In this document: piece after piece, positions 33,054-42,700 of the stretch
Position numbering within the stretch: position 1 is the first letter of the stretch
How the letters are laid out: each line of letters begins with the position of its first letter
Assembly (NCBI RefSeq): GCF_022179805.1
Contig: NZ_BPUO01000009.1
Coordinates: 124,001-188,000, forward strand
From: Cupriavidus pauculus
GTDB taxonomy: Bacteria > Pseudomonadota > Gammaproteobacteria > Burkholderiales > Burkholderiaceae
Direction: 5' to 3'
Length of the DNA: 64,000 nucleotides
Notes under the pieces: model-generated
What the model saw: the letters and a program-made list of their open reading frames with translations, nothing else
The model's database searches: none
What the model was told of the DNA's origin: nothing
Program-made: the position numbers and the translations under genes

Positions 33054-33923
33054 TTGCTCGGTTAGTCCGACAACATAGTTGAAGTAGTGTCGGAAATCCT
33101 TGAGATCAAATCCGGCGGCGACGGTGTCCTTCACACGATCAGCTCCCCTCACATGAAAGTCGTAGGTGTGCCGAATCCTGCCTAGCAAGTTGAGCGGGAC
33201 CTTCTTGACCGCGAACATGGAGCGCAAGATCTGCTGGTTGCGATCTCGCAGGAGAGGAATGCCGAGCCCATCCACCAGAACATGGATGTCGACGAAATCC
33301 TTAGCTCGCTCGGTGCCCGGGCGGGCGCGCCTAATGATGGACCCATATTCCGGCATCTGTTGACAAATTGCCCGCAATTTTTCCATAACGATCATCGCTG
33401 GCGAGTACACATAGATGACAGTCCCATCGACATCATGCAACTGTTTATCTTCCACGAACTCGAAACGACTGATGTCGATGAGAAATCTAGTTCCTTGTCC
33501 AAGATTGATGGCCCACTTTCGCAAATCATCGACGTTTCTGTGGTGCTTGGCGTATTTATCCGCCGTGACAAGCTTGAACTCGACACCATAGCCTCCCCAG
33601 AAATGTTTCATTTCTTTGCTGATGGCGTGGGGCTTCTCAATCATCCTGTAGTCAAATACGTGAAAGCCACCTTCCTGGAAAGTTGAGGTAAGGGTCTTCT
33701 CTATTCTTTCCCGTACTGCATCCGTGCCTTCACCGAAGTCATGCTGCATCGAAAAATCTAGATCGACGGACGCCCGGGCACTGACGCGATGAACCAGTGC
33801 CATAGCATTTCCCCCCTTGAGCACGAGTTGGTCCAGCAGCTCATCATCCGAAAACATCGCTTGGATAGCCAGCAGTTTTATGCGTTCGAGAAGCGTGGTG
33901 CCCTGCTGCATAGCGGAGCTCAT
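33030..33923 (-). CDS. AbiEii-family nucleotidyltransferase toxin
   Basis: 297 residues from ATG 33923; 33935 and 33911 are other possible starts and no strong ribosome site decides. Nucleotidyltransferase motifs: LVLKGGNAMALVHR and SVDLDFSM, with a Lys-rich middle (MIVMEKLRAICQQMPEY) and RAKDFVDIHVL as in AbiEii. Family toxins transfer nucleotides (to tRNA in studied mycobacterial relatives) and block growth. It is convergent to its presumed antitoxin, with a 24-bp tail-to-tail overlap, instead of downstream in an operon. Confidence 0.82.
   Translation of the reverse strand: MSSAMQQGTTLLERIKLLAIQAMFSDDELLDQLVLKGGNAMALVHRVSARASVDLDFSMQHDFGEGTDAVRERIEKTLTSTFQEGGFHVFDYRMIEKPHAISKEMKHFWGGYGVEFKLVTADKYAKHHRNVDDLRKWAINLGQGTRFLIDISRFEFVEDKQLHDVDGTVIYVYSPAMIVMEKLRAICQQMPEYGSIIRRARPGTERAKDFVDIHVLVDGLGIPLLRDRNQQILRSMFAVKKVPLNLLGRIRHTYDFHVRGADRVKDTVAAGFDLKDFRHYFNYVVGLTEQLKTIWDK
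33904..33914 (-). promoter_or_regulatory. Palindrome half-site over the toxin start
   Basis: The 11 bases TGCTGCATAGC are identical to the right arm of palindrome B (32070-32097) and overlap toxin start codon 33911. It may let the AbiEi regulator control the distant toxin start, or may be chance coding for a short Met-Gln-Gln stretch. Confidence 0.35.
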
Positions 33924-34067
33924 ATGAGACCACATCCAGGAATGAAGCTGAAGACCATAGCATCTGTAAGCTGTCTACGACAGTCAGGACGACCAGATCG
34001 CTTAACCAAAGTCAAACGAGTCGCGGTTGACAGCCAAACCGATCGTCCGCTTGCTTGGTATCTTTGA

Positions 34068-34235
34068 ATGATGGGGACATTCCGCAAAGGGCAAGCGGCT
34101 GATGACCAGATACACGATGAGAGGCTGCTGTCCGTTGCATCTGAACTGGACCGCGTGCATGCGCTTGTTGTGCCGAAGCAGTTCCGGGCCGCGGTAGATT
34201 CGGCTGCCCGCGAAAAATCCCCGATGCACAACTGA
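34068..34235 (+). CDS. Very small hypothetical protein
   Basis: A 55-residue frame of helical, charged composition (DDQIHDERLLSVASELDRVHALVVPKQFRAAVDSAAREK). No ribosome site is evident and no family was recognised. An antisense frame covers the same DNA but looks less protein-like. Low confidence. Confidence 0.3.
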   Translation: MMGTFRKGQAADDQIHDERLLSVASELDRVHALVVPKQFRAAVDSAAREKSPMHN

Positions 34236-34503
34236 AATGGCAGAACTGCCAATCTTCACGTTGTCTCCGCGCTCGTTTTTAGAGGTTTGTTGTGGATCAA
34301 ATCCAAGATGAGCCTTGTAGGAACACGATGAAAGCGGATTGGCGAGTGGCGAGTTCATCGAGACCTCATCGCGATGCCAGCGGCGAGTCCTCTTCAATCC
34401 ACAATGGGTCGATGCGTTTTGTGTGTCGGTGCGTCCCTGTCACGACGGCATCGGCGCGTTACCCCCCTCCGCAACAAGGCAGCAACATTTGGGAAACGTG
34501 CCC

Positions 34504-34845
34504 ATGTTGAAACTCATTTTCCGCCCTCTACGCCGCCTCAAGCAGCGTTTCGGTGCGCGACTCTATCCACAACCAGAGCAGTATGCCGTACGTGCTTTGC
34601 CGAATCCCATTGCGCGACTTGTGACGCGACATCGCAAGCGTGGCGCGAAGGAGATGCAGCGACAACTTGCGCTTGGCGTCACTGAATACCGGTGGAAAAC
34701 TAGGCTGGATAATTGCGTCTGCAGGCTATGCATGGCCAACGAGGGCAAAGTATTTCGCTGGGATGCCCCGCCGATCACTGGACATCCGGGTTCTTGCTTG
34801 CGATGCGACAACGGTTACTGCCGGTGTCGGGCTGAAGCTCTCTGA
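34504..34845 (+). CDS. Stand-alone phage head-morphogenesis (SPP1 gp7/Mu gpF-like) domain protein
   Basis: 113 residues from ATG 34504, with GGGAAA about eight bases upstream. The C-terminal half matches the end of phage minor-head proteins: YRWKTRLDNCVCRLCMANEGKVFRWD, then GHPGSCLRCDNGYCRCRAEA, including the Cys-rich terminal signature (CRC). The N-terminal half is short and very basic (RRLKQRFGARLY). Phage versions are 250 residues or more and sit beside portal genes; here no phage genes flank it. It may be a domesticated or degraded fragment, possibly zinc-binding through its eight cysteines. Confidence 0.6.
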   Translation: MLKLIFRPLRRLKQRFGARLYPQPEQYAVRALPNPIARLVTRHRKRGAKEMQRQLALGVTEYRWKTRLDNCVCRLCMANEGKVFRWDAPPITGHPGSCLRCDNGYCRCRAEAL

Positions 34846-35458
34846 CTGGGGGCGACGAACCATACCTCGCGAATGCGCCCTCGACCGCAGCCGAGGCAGG
34901 ATCCACGGCCTACCGCCGGGCTTTCGTTGCATCGTCATGAATCCACCCAGTTAGCACCGGAAACGCTGCTGCAAAGCTCGCTGGCATTTGCACCACGCAC
35001 TTGCACTCGTAGTCGAAGAACACAAACAGCACCCCATACCTCGCAGAAAGAGGTCAAAAGAGTTAAGTCAAGCACCGTGGCCATTGCGCCTGACAGGACG
35101 ATGACTGGACGAGTGGCCGGATCTTCATCGACCTGCATCGCTCATCGTTACGCAATGGAAAGGACGCGCTGCTGATTGATCGTGATGCCGCCCTACGCGG
35201 AGCTTAATTTCGCGACTATCCCAGTCATACTGTGTCGGGAAGCGACGTGTTGCCACCGGCCCAAAGGCGCCACTCGGGAGTGGCCGCCGCTCCGCGCAAC
35301 GGCCGCGGGGATGCACTTGGCTTGCCGCGCGGTACCGAACGTCACGGTCTTGCAAGTCGTACGGCGGCACGCTTGCGAAGGGGCGGCGCTATACTTCGCG
35401 GCGATGCGTGCAGCGCATCCCACGCAATCACTGAACCCGCATCGCGAGAACCTGCCCC
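34846..35458. other. Intergenic, nothing recognised
   Basis: Frames on both strands are short and unconvincing. It should include the promoter of the SEC-C gene. Confidence 0.4.
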
Positions 35459-36259
35459 ATGACCGACTCCACCGCCCTGACGCCCGACGAACTCCAGGAG
35501 CTTGATGATCTTCTGGACGACCTGCGCCAGCGCGCTGAAGAAATCCCGCAATGGGAGTTCTGCGACGGCTTTCTCACGGCGCTGGTCTGCACGCGCCGAC
35601 GCATCCCCGCGTCCGACTACCTGCCCATGTTGCTGGGCGACGGCGCGGCGCTCGATGTGGCCGAGGGTAGCCCGCTGCCCTTGCTGCCCGCGTTCCATGA
35701 AGCGGCCCAGCAGGCCCGCTTCATGGAGCTGTGGCAGCGCAGATGGAACGAGGTGGAGCACCAACTCGACCAGCCCGTGCAGACGCTGGAGGACGAACAT
35801 ACCTTCCATCCCGAGGCCATGGACATGCGCGGCGCCATCTTGAGCCTGCCCCAGGAAGAGCGCGCCGAGATGGACGGGCGGGAAATCCCGTCGTTTGGCC
35901 AGGTGTGGGCGCTGGGCTTCATGTTCGTGGTGGAGAATTGGCCCGAGGAATGGACCGCCCCGCGCGACAAGGAGGCTGCCCAGTGGCTAGACGACGCGCT
36001 CAACGGCATCGTCGCCCTGACCGAGGACGACACCGGCCAGCCCGAGATCTGCATGTACAGCGAGGATGGCCCGCCCAGCATCAGCCAGGCACGCGTGGAA
36101 ACCTTCGCCGAGGCGATCTGGGCTGTCTACGACCTCCGCCAGATCTGGAAGAGCATGGGCCCGCGCGTGGAGGCCCTGGTGAAGGGCGACCAGCCCGGCC
36201 GCAACGACCCGTGCCCTTGCGGCAGCGGCAAGAAGTTCAAGAAGTGCCACGGGGGATAA
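35459..36259 (+). CDS. UPF0149/YecA-type protein with SEC-C zinc motif
   Basis: 266 residues. The N-terminal 190 residues are of the UPF0149 (YgfB/YecA) helical fold, with WEFCDGFLTALVC, YLPMLLGD, and GFMFVVENWP. The last 20 residues are a SEC-C motif (NDPCPCGSGKKFKKCHGG), the zinc-binding tail also found on SecA. Proteins with this combination occur widely in proteobacteria; some relatives bind the ribosome or the SecA pathway, but the role is unsettled. Stand-alone gene. Confidence 0.9.
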   Translation: MTDSTALTPDELQELDDLLDDLRQRAEEIPQWEFCDGFLTALVCTRRRIPASDYLPMLLGDGAALDVAEGSPLPLLPAFHEAAQQARFMELWQRRWNEVEHQLDQPVQTLEDEHTFHPEAMDMRGAILSLPQEERAEMDGREIPSFGQVWALGFMFVVENWPEEWTAPRDKEAAQWLDDALNGIVALTEDDTGQPEICMYSEDGPPSISQARVETFAEAIWAVYDLRQIWKSMGPRVEALVKGDQPGRNDPCPCGSGKKFKKCHGG

Positions 36260-36500
36260 GGGGAAAGCGCTTTTTGGCAGTTTTAGCTGCATCTACCTTG
36301 TTTTTTGGCTGGGCGGGCTGGCGTGCCATCGCTGTGATAAGACACGCGTCACTCTCAGCGGGCTAGGACAGGTCGTGGGCCGACTACCGGACAACACGCC
36401 GACGCGATCATTGCTATCAGAAAGCTGCACTAGGCGCATAACCGGAGCATTTCTTCCCGTGCCCGAAGGTGCCTCGAGCGGCTACATGGCGCCTCGCAAA

Positions 36501-38030
36501 TCAGCCATCAAGGCACGCCCGTAACGTACGCGCGTGACGGCCCGCTTCGTTCGCATCGCTGATGTTTGCAAAACCCATCACTAGACCACGCGGCGTGTCC
36601 CGCATACGGCCGTGCGCATACCAGATCGAAAGCGGCAACACTGCAAGTCCCGCCTGTCGAGCACGCGATGCAATGGCGACATCGTCGATCGGACCATAGG
36701 CTGTCTCGGCGAATTGCACCGCGAACTGGATTCCGCCGGACGGCAGCTCAACGGTCAGGTGCTCGCCGAACGTCTGCTTCAAGGCCTGGGCAATCAACAG
36801 GCGTCGCTGTCCGTACAACGTGCGCATCCGCTTCACATGCCGCGCAAAATGCCCCTGTTCAATGAAGTCTGCCAGCGCCGCCTGAAACAGCGTTGGCGCA
36901 CCGGCATTCATGCTGCAGGCCACCCGTGCAACGCGCTCGACCGCGCGCTCCGGCACCACTGTGTAGGCAAGCCGTAGACCGGGGAACATCACCTTGCTGA
37001 AGGTGCCGCAATATAAAACGTGATCATGCCGGTCGAGGCTCTTCAAGGCCGGTAAGGGTCGGCCAAGGTAGCGGAACTCGCTGTCGTAATCGTCTTCGAT
37101 AATCCAGCGAGACGCCGCCTCTGCCCACGTCAGCAATGCCATGCGCCTTGCAAGCGACAGTGTATTCCCCAAGGGACTTTGATGCGATGGCGTGACGATC
37201 GCGAAGCGCGCCTCAGGTTCGCGTTCGATGCCTTGATCGACATCGATGCCCTCTTCATCGACGGGCACTGGGACTAGCTGCACGCCGGTCTCGGCCAGGA
37301 AGCTGCGCGCAAGCAGATAGCCGGGGTCCTCGAACCAGATCCGATCGCCGGGGCTCGCGAGACTGCGCAACACCAGTTCAAGCGTCGCACGGTAGCCACT
37401 GGTAATGAATACCTGATCGGGCAGACATGTGACGCCCCGCGACAGACCAAGATAGGTCGCGATATGTTCCCGTAGCGGCAGGTAACCCGCCGGATCCGGG
37501 TAGGCAAGCAGCGTGTGGTCGCCGCTACGCGCATGCCGCGAAACGAGCCGGCTCCATATCTTGCGCGGAAATGCGTCAAGCGCCGGCAGTCCTGGCTGCA
37601 AGGGTTGCGGCTGGCCGCTCAGGGCGACGGCGATCGCCGGCTGGCGAGCCGTCGTCGTGCGCCTGGGGGATGCTGGCGTCTTTGCTGCTCCCGCACCCTC
37701 TGCGGCCGGCGCGTCATCTGCATCCTGTTCACGGCCGCCATCAGGTGCCTCTTGCCTCAGGGACGCCGATAGCGAAGGCGCTACAAAGGTGCCGGCAGCG
37801 CCACGCATCTGCAGGTAGCCCTCGTCGACAAGGATTGAGTAGGCCAGCTCAACGGTGCCTCGCGCCGTATTCAGTTGCGTGGCCAGGCCGCGTAACGCCG
37901 GGACCCGGTCACCCGGACGGAGATGTCCCGCCGCGATCGCCGTCCTGAAGCGCTCGCAAATCTGCAGATAGATCGGCAGCGGCTTCTGGCGGTCAATCCT
38001 AATGGCCAACGCGGGCTTGCGTAACGTCAT
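36501..38030 (-). CDS. MocR-family (GntR-aminotransferase) regulator
   Basis: 509 residues from ATG 38030; the frame extends upstream through promoter DNA. The N-terminal GntR winged helix (LPIYLQICERFRTAIAAGHLRPGDRVPALRGLA) joins through an Ala/Pro-rich linker to a class I aminotransferase fold. That fold has FITSGYRATLELVLR, IIEDDYDSEFRY and the PLP-lysine segment GTFSKVMFPGLRL. Such fusions use PLP or an amine/amino acid as ligand and usually act on a divergent gene, here the NmrA-like reductase. Confidence 0.92.
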   Translation of the reverse strand: MTLRKPALAIRIDRQKPLPIYLQICERFRTAIAAGHLRPGDRVPALRGLATQLNTARGTVELAYSILVDEGYLQMRGAAGTFVAPSLSASLRQEAPDGGREQDADDAPAAEGAGAAKTPASPRRTTTARQPAIAVALSGQPQPLQPGLPALDAFPRKIWSRLVSRHARSGDHTLLAYPDPAGYLPLREHIATYLGLSRGVTCLPDQVFITSGYRATLELVLRSLASPGDRIWFEDPGYLLARSFLAETGVQLVPVPVDEEGIDVDQGIEREPEARFAIVTPSHQSPLGNTLSLARRMALLTWAEAASRWIIEDDYDSEFRYLGRPLPALKSLDRHDHVLYCGTFSKVMFPGLRLAYTVVPERAVERVARVACSMNAGAPTLFQAALADFIEQGHFARHVKRMRTLYGQRRLLIAQALKQTFGEHLTVELPSGGIQFAVQFAETAYGPIDDVAIASRARQAGLAVLPLSIWYAHGRMRDTPRGLVMGFANISDANEAGRHARTLRACLDG

Positions 38031-38081
38031 GACAGTCTCACTGGCAAATACGGGGCAAAAATCAACTTGGACTAGTCGAAT

Positions 38082-38096
38082 GGTCAATTCTTGACC
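38082..38096. promoter_or_regulatory. GGTCAA-TTC-TTGACC inverted repeat in MocR/reductase spacer
   Basis: Perfect 6-bp arms with a 3-nt spacer, midway between the divergent starts. The right arm TTGACC could serve as the -35 element of the rightward promoter. A plausible MocR operator by position; MocR sites are often repeats of this kind. Confidence 0.5.
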
Positions 38097-38216
38097 CTTA
38101 TCTATAGGGCATGATTGTTCCACAATGATTCAAGCAATGCGACGGTGACGGGCACCTTAGTGATCCCCCCTGCCAGGTGCGCAGCGCCTTCCCTACCCTG
38201 ATATGGAGAATCTGTC

Positions 38217-38969
38217 ATGAAGATCGTTGTAATCGGTGGTTCCGGCTTGATCGGCACCCGTCTTGTCACGCTGCTCAAGGATGCAGGTCATACGGCTGTC
38301 GCCGCATCGCCGCGTACAGGTGTCAACACGGTGACGGGCGAAGGCCTGAACCATGCACTGAGGAATGCGGATGTCGTCGTCGATGTGACGAATGCGCCAT
38401 CTTGGGAGCCGCAAGCGGTGCTCGACTTCTTCAGCACCTCGGCACGCAATCTTGGCAAGGCCGAGGTGGCCGCGGGCGTGCGCCATCACGTCGCGCTGTC
38501 GATCGTTGGTACCGACCGCATGCCAGACAACGCGTATTTCACGGCCAAGGTTGCACAGGAAGCGCTGATCGACGCGGCCGGTGTGCCATACACGATCGTG
38601 CGCGCCACGCAGTTCATGGAATTCATCGGCGGTATTGCGGATTACGGCACGGATGGCGCCACTGTGCGCGTCGGTGACGGGATGTTCCAGCCGATCTCTG
38701 CGGATGACGTTGCGGAGGCGCTTGCGCAGGTCGCACTGGGCGTACCGCTAAATGGCACCGTCGACATCGCCGGACCGGACCGCGCGCCCTTCGCGGAAAT
38801 CGTTTCGCGCTATCTAAAGTCGGTGGGCGACGCGCGCACTGTCGTGACGGATCGCGACGCGCGCTATTACGGCGGCCATGTCGAGGAACTGTCGCTGGTG
38901 CCGCAGGGCGACGCTCGAATAGGCCGCACCAGTCTTGACCAGTGGCTGGCGCGCGTTCATGTGAATTAA
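38217..38969 (+). CDS. NAD(P)-binding NmrA-like oxidoreductase
   Basis: 250 residues with a GGAGA ribosome site seven bases before the ATG. The N-terminal Rossmann motif is IGGSGLIGTRL; SIVGTDRMPDNAYFTAKVAQEALI contains the YxxK-like pair (YFTAK), and the C-terminal half fits atypical short-chain dehydrogenases of the NmrA/HSCARG group. These bind NAD(P)H as redox sensors or reduce small carbonyls. It is divergent from a MocR gene that probably regulates it; a cupin gene follows after 75 bases. Confidence 0.88.
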   Translation: MKIVVIGGSGLIGTRLVTLLKDAGHTAVAASPRTGVNTVTGEGLNHALRNADVVVDVTNAPSWEPQAVLDFFSTSARNLGKAEVAAGVRHHVALSIVGTDRMPDNAYFTAKVAQEALIDAAGVPYTIVRATQFMEFIGGIADYGTDGATVRVGDGMFQPISADDVAEALAQVALGVPLNGTVDIAGPDRAPFAEIVSRYLKSVGDARTVVTDRDARYYGGHVEELSLVPQGDARIGRTSLDQWLARVHVN

Positions 38970-39044
38970 GCCATATACCCGGCGCTTCGCTTGCGGCTCG
39001 ATATCGACCGCGAGCCATACATCTGCATCTACTTGAGACACGAC

Positions 39045-39503
39045 ATGAAGCTTCTCATCGCCACGTTGATCCTCGCCGCGCTGCCCTTGCAGGCAACCCT
39101 CGCCCAAGACCATTCCGGCCATCAGGCAACTGTGCCAGTGCAAGGACTGGCGACCACCTCCTCGGGCGTCAAAGTCACGCTCGTGTACCAGCAGGAAATC
39201 CCCAACATGCCGGGGAAGAGTGTCAAGGGCGTACTGGTGGAGTATGATCCGGGCGCCGTCAACGCCGCGCATACACACGCAAAGTCAGCAATGATTTATG
39301 CAACCGTGCTGGAAGGCGCCGTTCTGAACCAACTTAACGGCGGACCACTTCGCACATTCTCAAAGGGGCAAGACTTCACCGAAATGCCTGGGGATCGGCA
39401 CGACGTTAGCGCCAACGCGAGCAAGACGGAGCCCGCCAAGCTGCTTGCGGTGTTCGTCGTGGACACGAATGAGACCGTGCTAACCACTCCATTGAAGCGT
39501 TAA
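39045..39503 (+). CDS. Exported cupin-domain protein
   Basis: 152 residues from ATG 39045, which begins a clear signal peptide (KLLIATLILAALPLQATLAQ). The cupin core has VEYDPGAVNAAHTHAKSAMIYATVLEGAV and PGDRHDVSANASKTEPAKLLAVFVVD. His residues in AHTHA and GDRHD are in metal-ligand positions. Probably periplasmic and cotranscribed with the upstream reductase. Catalytic role unknown. Confidence 0.85.
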   Translation: MKLLIATLILAALPLQATLAQDHSGHQATVPVQGLATTSSGVKVTLVYQQEIPNMPGKSVKGVLVEYDPGAVNAAHTHAKSAMIYATVLEGAVLNQLNGGPLRTFSKGQDFTEMPGDRHDVSANASKTEPAKLLAVFVVDTNETVLTTPLKR

Positions 39504-39591
39504 GGCAGTCTGCGTAGGCACGCGCGGGAACGCAGGCAGTCGCATTGCTGCAGGCGGATACTCACGCTTCCAAATCGGTGTTGATTTGCAC

Positions 39592-39635
39592 TGAGAACCG
39601 ACCCAGCGGGGGTGCGGACGTTGGGTCGGTTCTCA
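39592..39635. repeat. 14-bp perfect inverted repeat with 16-nt centre
   Basis: TGAGAACCGACCCA and its exact complement. The sequence recalls the repeated end motifs of some IS21-family elements (TGAGAA...GACCCA), so it may be a scar of one; equally it could act as a terminator for the cupin gene. No transposase frame is nearby. Confidence 0.45.
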
Positions 39636-39728
39636 ACACCTCCGGAGAATAGCCAAACCACGATAGTGCTCCTAACCAGCCCTTGGTCGGCCGATCAGCG
39701 AGCGGTACGTGCCATGAGGGCGCACGGC

Positions 39729-39748
39729 CCCGCGCCAGCAGGCGCGGG
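39729..39748 (-). terminator. GC hairpin after the second autotransporter
   Basis: Perfect 8-bp arms CCCGCGCC / GGCGCGGG with loop AGCA, 22 bases past the stop codon on the minus strand. No T-tract, so likely an mRNA 3' hairpin or weak terminator. Confidence 0.45.
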
Positions 39749-39769
39749 AGCCGGGCAAGCTCCCCGCCC

Positions 39770-42700
39770 TTACCAGCGATAGCGGAAGCCAAACTTCGCG
39801 CCAATCGCGTTGCTGTCGCCGAAGTTCTGCAAGCTCGTGCGCGCCAGCAGTTCTCCGTAGACCGTGTACCGGTCATCGTTCCAGTTCAACGATGCACCGA
39901 TACCGAGGCCAGCCCACAGCGCCTGTTCCTTGCTGACCACGCTGATGTCGGCCACACGTGCTGACGTGCCGTGCAGGAAGTCGTAGTACAGGTTCGTGAT
40001 GCCGTAGATGTGCGAGCGCTGCGTCTTGCCGTTGGCCGCCATCCACCTGGTCTCATGGTCCAGCGACACGCCCAGGCGCGAAACCAGGCTGTTGCCGTTG
40101 TCGCGCGACACGTTAGTGCCGTACTGGTCGGTGAACGCATCGAAGCGCACCTGCGACCAGGCCAGTTGGGCCTGCGGCGTGATCGACCAGTTGCCGCCCA
40201 GCGCGAGCTGGTGGCCGGCTTCCACGCTGGTGGCCACGCCGCTGCCCCGATTGCCGTTGGCCAGCTTGGTGGCCAGCGTCGACGAACGGATATCGGTGTC
40301 GTACCAGGTCAGCGTCGCGCGGGCATCGACATACGAGCCATTGTTGCCATACCACGTAGCCGTACCACCAAAGCCGTAGCCGGTAGCGTCGACCGAGCCG
40401 TTGCCGAACATCGACGACACGCTGGAGTTGGCAATGCCGTAGTGGAAGGTCGGCCCCACCACCAGCGTGCCGGACTGGTTCTGGATGACCGGTGCATCGA
40501 CACCGCCCTCGAACTTCCACATGCGCACGTTGTAGCTGGCGCTGGTGGTGCTGGTGGACGGATCGATATGGGTGTTCGACCCTTCCACGCGCGCCCAGGC
40601 ACCACGGCCGATGATCGGCTTGCCGGCTTCCTGCTCGGCCTGCACCGAGGCGTTGGGCGACCACGAACGGTTGCCCACGCGCTGCTGCAGCGTGCCCAGT
40701 TCGTTGAAGCGTTGCAGCACACTGGAATAGGCTTCATACAGGGGGACCGTCGGGGCCAGCAGCGGGCCGGAAGCCGCCGCCGCTGCCGTGCCGACCGAAG
40801 CGGGGTCGAGCAGCGTCGAACGCAGATACCAGTCACCGTCCGTTGGCGTGGACGCGCCGTTCTTGTACAGGCGGTACGCATATGCGCCACCGACCACTGC
40901 CTGCTGACCCTGGAACGTATAGTCACCGGCCAGCGTGAAGGTGCCGTTCGACGCGCCCTGCACGTCGATGACCTTGATGCCTTCCGAGGTGAGTGCCCCG
41001 GTGCCGCCAACGTTGACCACCCGGAGCTGGCTAGTGCCCGAGGTGTCGCCGCTCACCAATAGGCGTCCCGTGGCCGAGCTATCACCGCCGAGTGCCGTGT
41101 TCACCCGCACCGTACCGCCATTGCCGATGTAGTTGCCCGCAATCGTCAGCACGCCAGAACCGCCGCCCGGCGTCACGGTGCCGGTGTTGGTGACGTTGCC
41201 AAAGATCGTGCCAGAGCCGGACAGCGTACCTGCCGCATTGACCGCCACCGGGCTGGTGATGGAGCCATCGATGGCCAGCGTGCCGAGGTTGACGGTGGTC
41301 GGCCCCGTGTACGTCTGGGCGGTGTTGAATACCGTGGTGCCCGTGCCGTTCTGCGCTACGCCGCCAGCGCCCGAGACGAGGTTGCTGAAGGTGTAGGTGT
41401 CAGACCGATTGAACGCCAGCGTGGCGCCATCGTTGACCACGACATTGCTGGTCAGGCTTCCGCTGGTGCCGCCGTTGCCAATCTGCAGCGTGCCCTGGTC
41501 AACCGTCCACGGCGCGGTGACCGTGCCGGTGCCGATCAGCGCCCAGGTGCTGGTGCCGGTTTTCGTAAAGGTATCGAAGAAGCGGTACTGGGCGGTATCG
41601 CCAATGGTCGAGATGTCGAACACGGCATTCGTGGCGCCGCCAAGGCGGAAGGCGTCGCTGGTGCCGGCGCCGGCGACGACGTTGCCGACGATGTTTGAGC
41701 CGGCCTGCAATTCCAGCGTACTGATACCGCTTGTGCCGAATTCGATGGCGTTCGCATTGCCGCTGCCGGCGCGAATGGTGCCGGAGTTTACGACCGTCAG
41801 CGTTGTGCCAGGGGCCAGAGCGTAGATGGCAACGTTCCCTGCGCCGCCCTCGATCAGTCCGGAGTTCTCGATGGTATTTGTGCCGCCGCCCACTCGAATT
41901 CCGCGGCCACCGCCTGCGCCTCCGCTCAAGTCGGCCCCGCCGCGAATCGTGCCTTGGTTGATTACACTGCCGGCGGTGCTGGTGTTCATCGTCACCCCCG
42001 CGCCGGCCATGCCGCCAGAAGCATCGCCGCCAACGATCAGGCCGGTGGCCGAATTGACGAGCGACGTCCCGACCGCCAGCGACACGCCGGTGCTGAATCC
42101 ATTATTGGCGGCGGTAAAGCCTACCCCGCCGCCACCGCCCTTGATCGCCCCGTTGTTGATGATCATTGCGCCGGCACCGGCGGCGGAAACACCCGTACCG
42201 CCGCCTGCGCCGGTTGTCGATGCGGCGCCCCCCGTAATCGACCCGTTGTTGATGACGGTAGCGCCAGCGGCAGCGGCAAGGGAAACCCCCGTACCGCCGA
42301 GCATGCCGGCCCCCGATGCGTCGCCCCCTTTGATCGAACCGTTGTTGGTGAGCGTCAGGGCGGCACCGCTCACGAAAACACCCGCGCCGCCGGCAAAGGC
42401 TCCCGACGAGTCCCCGCCGGTGACCGTGCCGTTAACGGTGACCTGTGCGCTGGGACCTAGCAGCGTCAGCCCAGTGCCACCCTGGCCGGCTGAGCCCCCC
42501 AGGTAATTCCCATTGAATGTCCGGGGCGATGCCGCACTGAATGTGAACCCGGCAGCGCCCGAGTTTCGAATCAACGAAAACCCCTGCGTATCGAAGCTGA
42601 CCGGCTTAACGGGCGAATTAAACGTCGAGGTGGAGGGCGTGGTGATCGTGATGTCGGCGATGAAGCGGATTGTGGCCGTCGGATCGCCATCGGTCATGGC

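Noticed and set aside
39971..42506. Several long plus-strand frames, up to 363 residues
   Set aside because: Antisense shadows of the Gly/Ala-rich autotransporter passenger and barrel.
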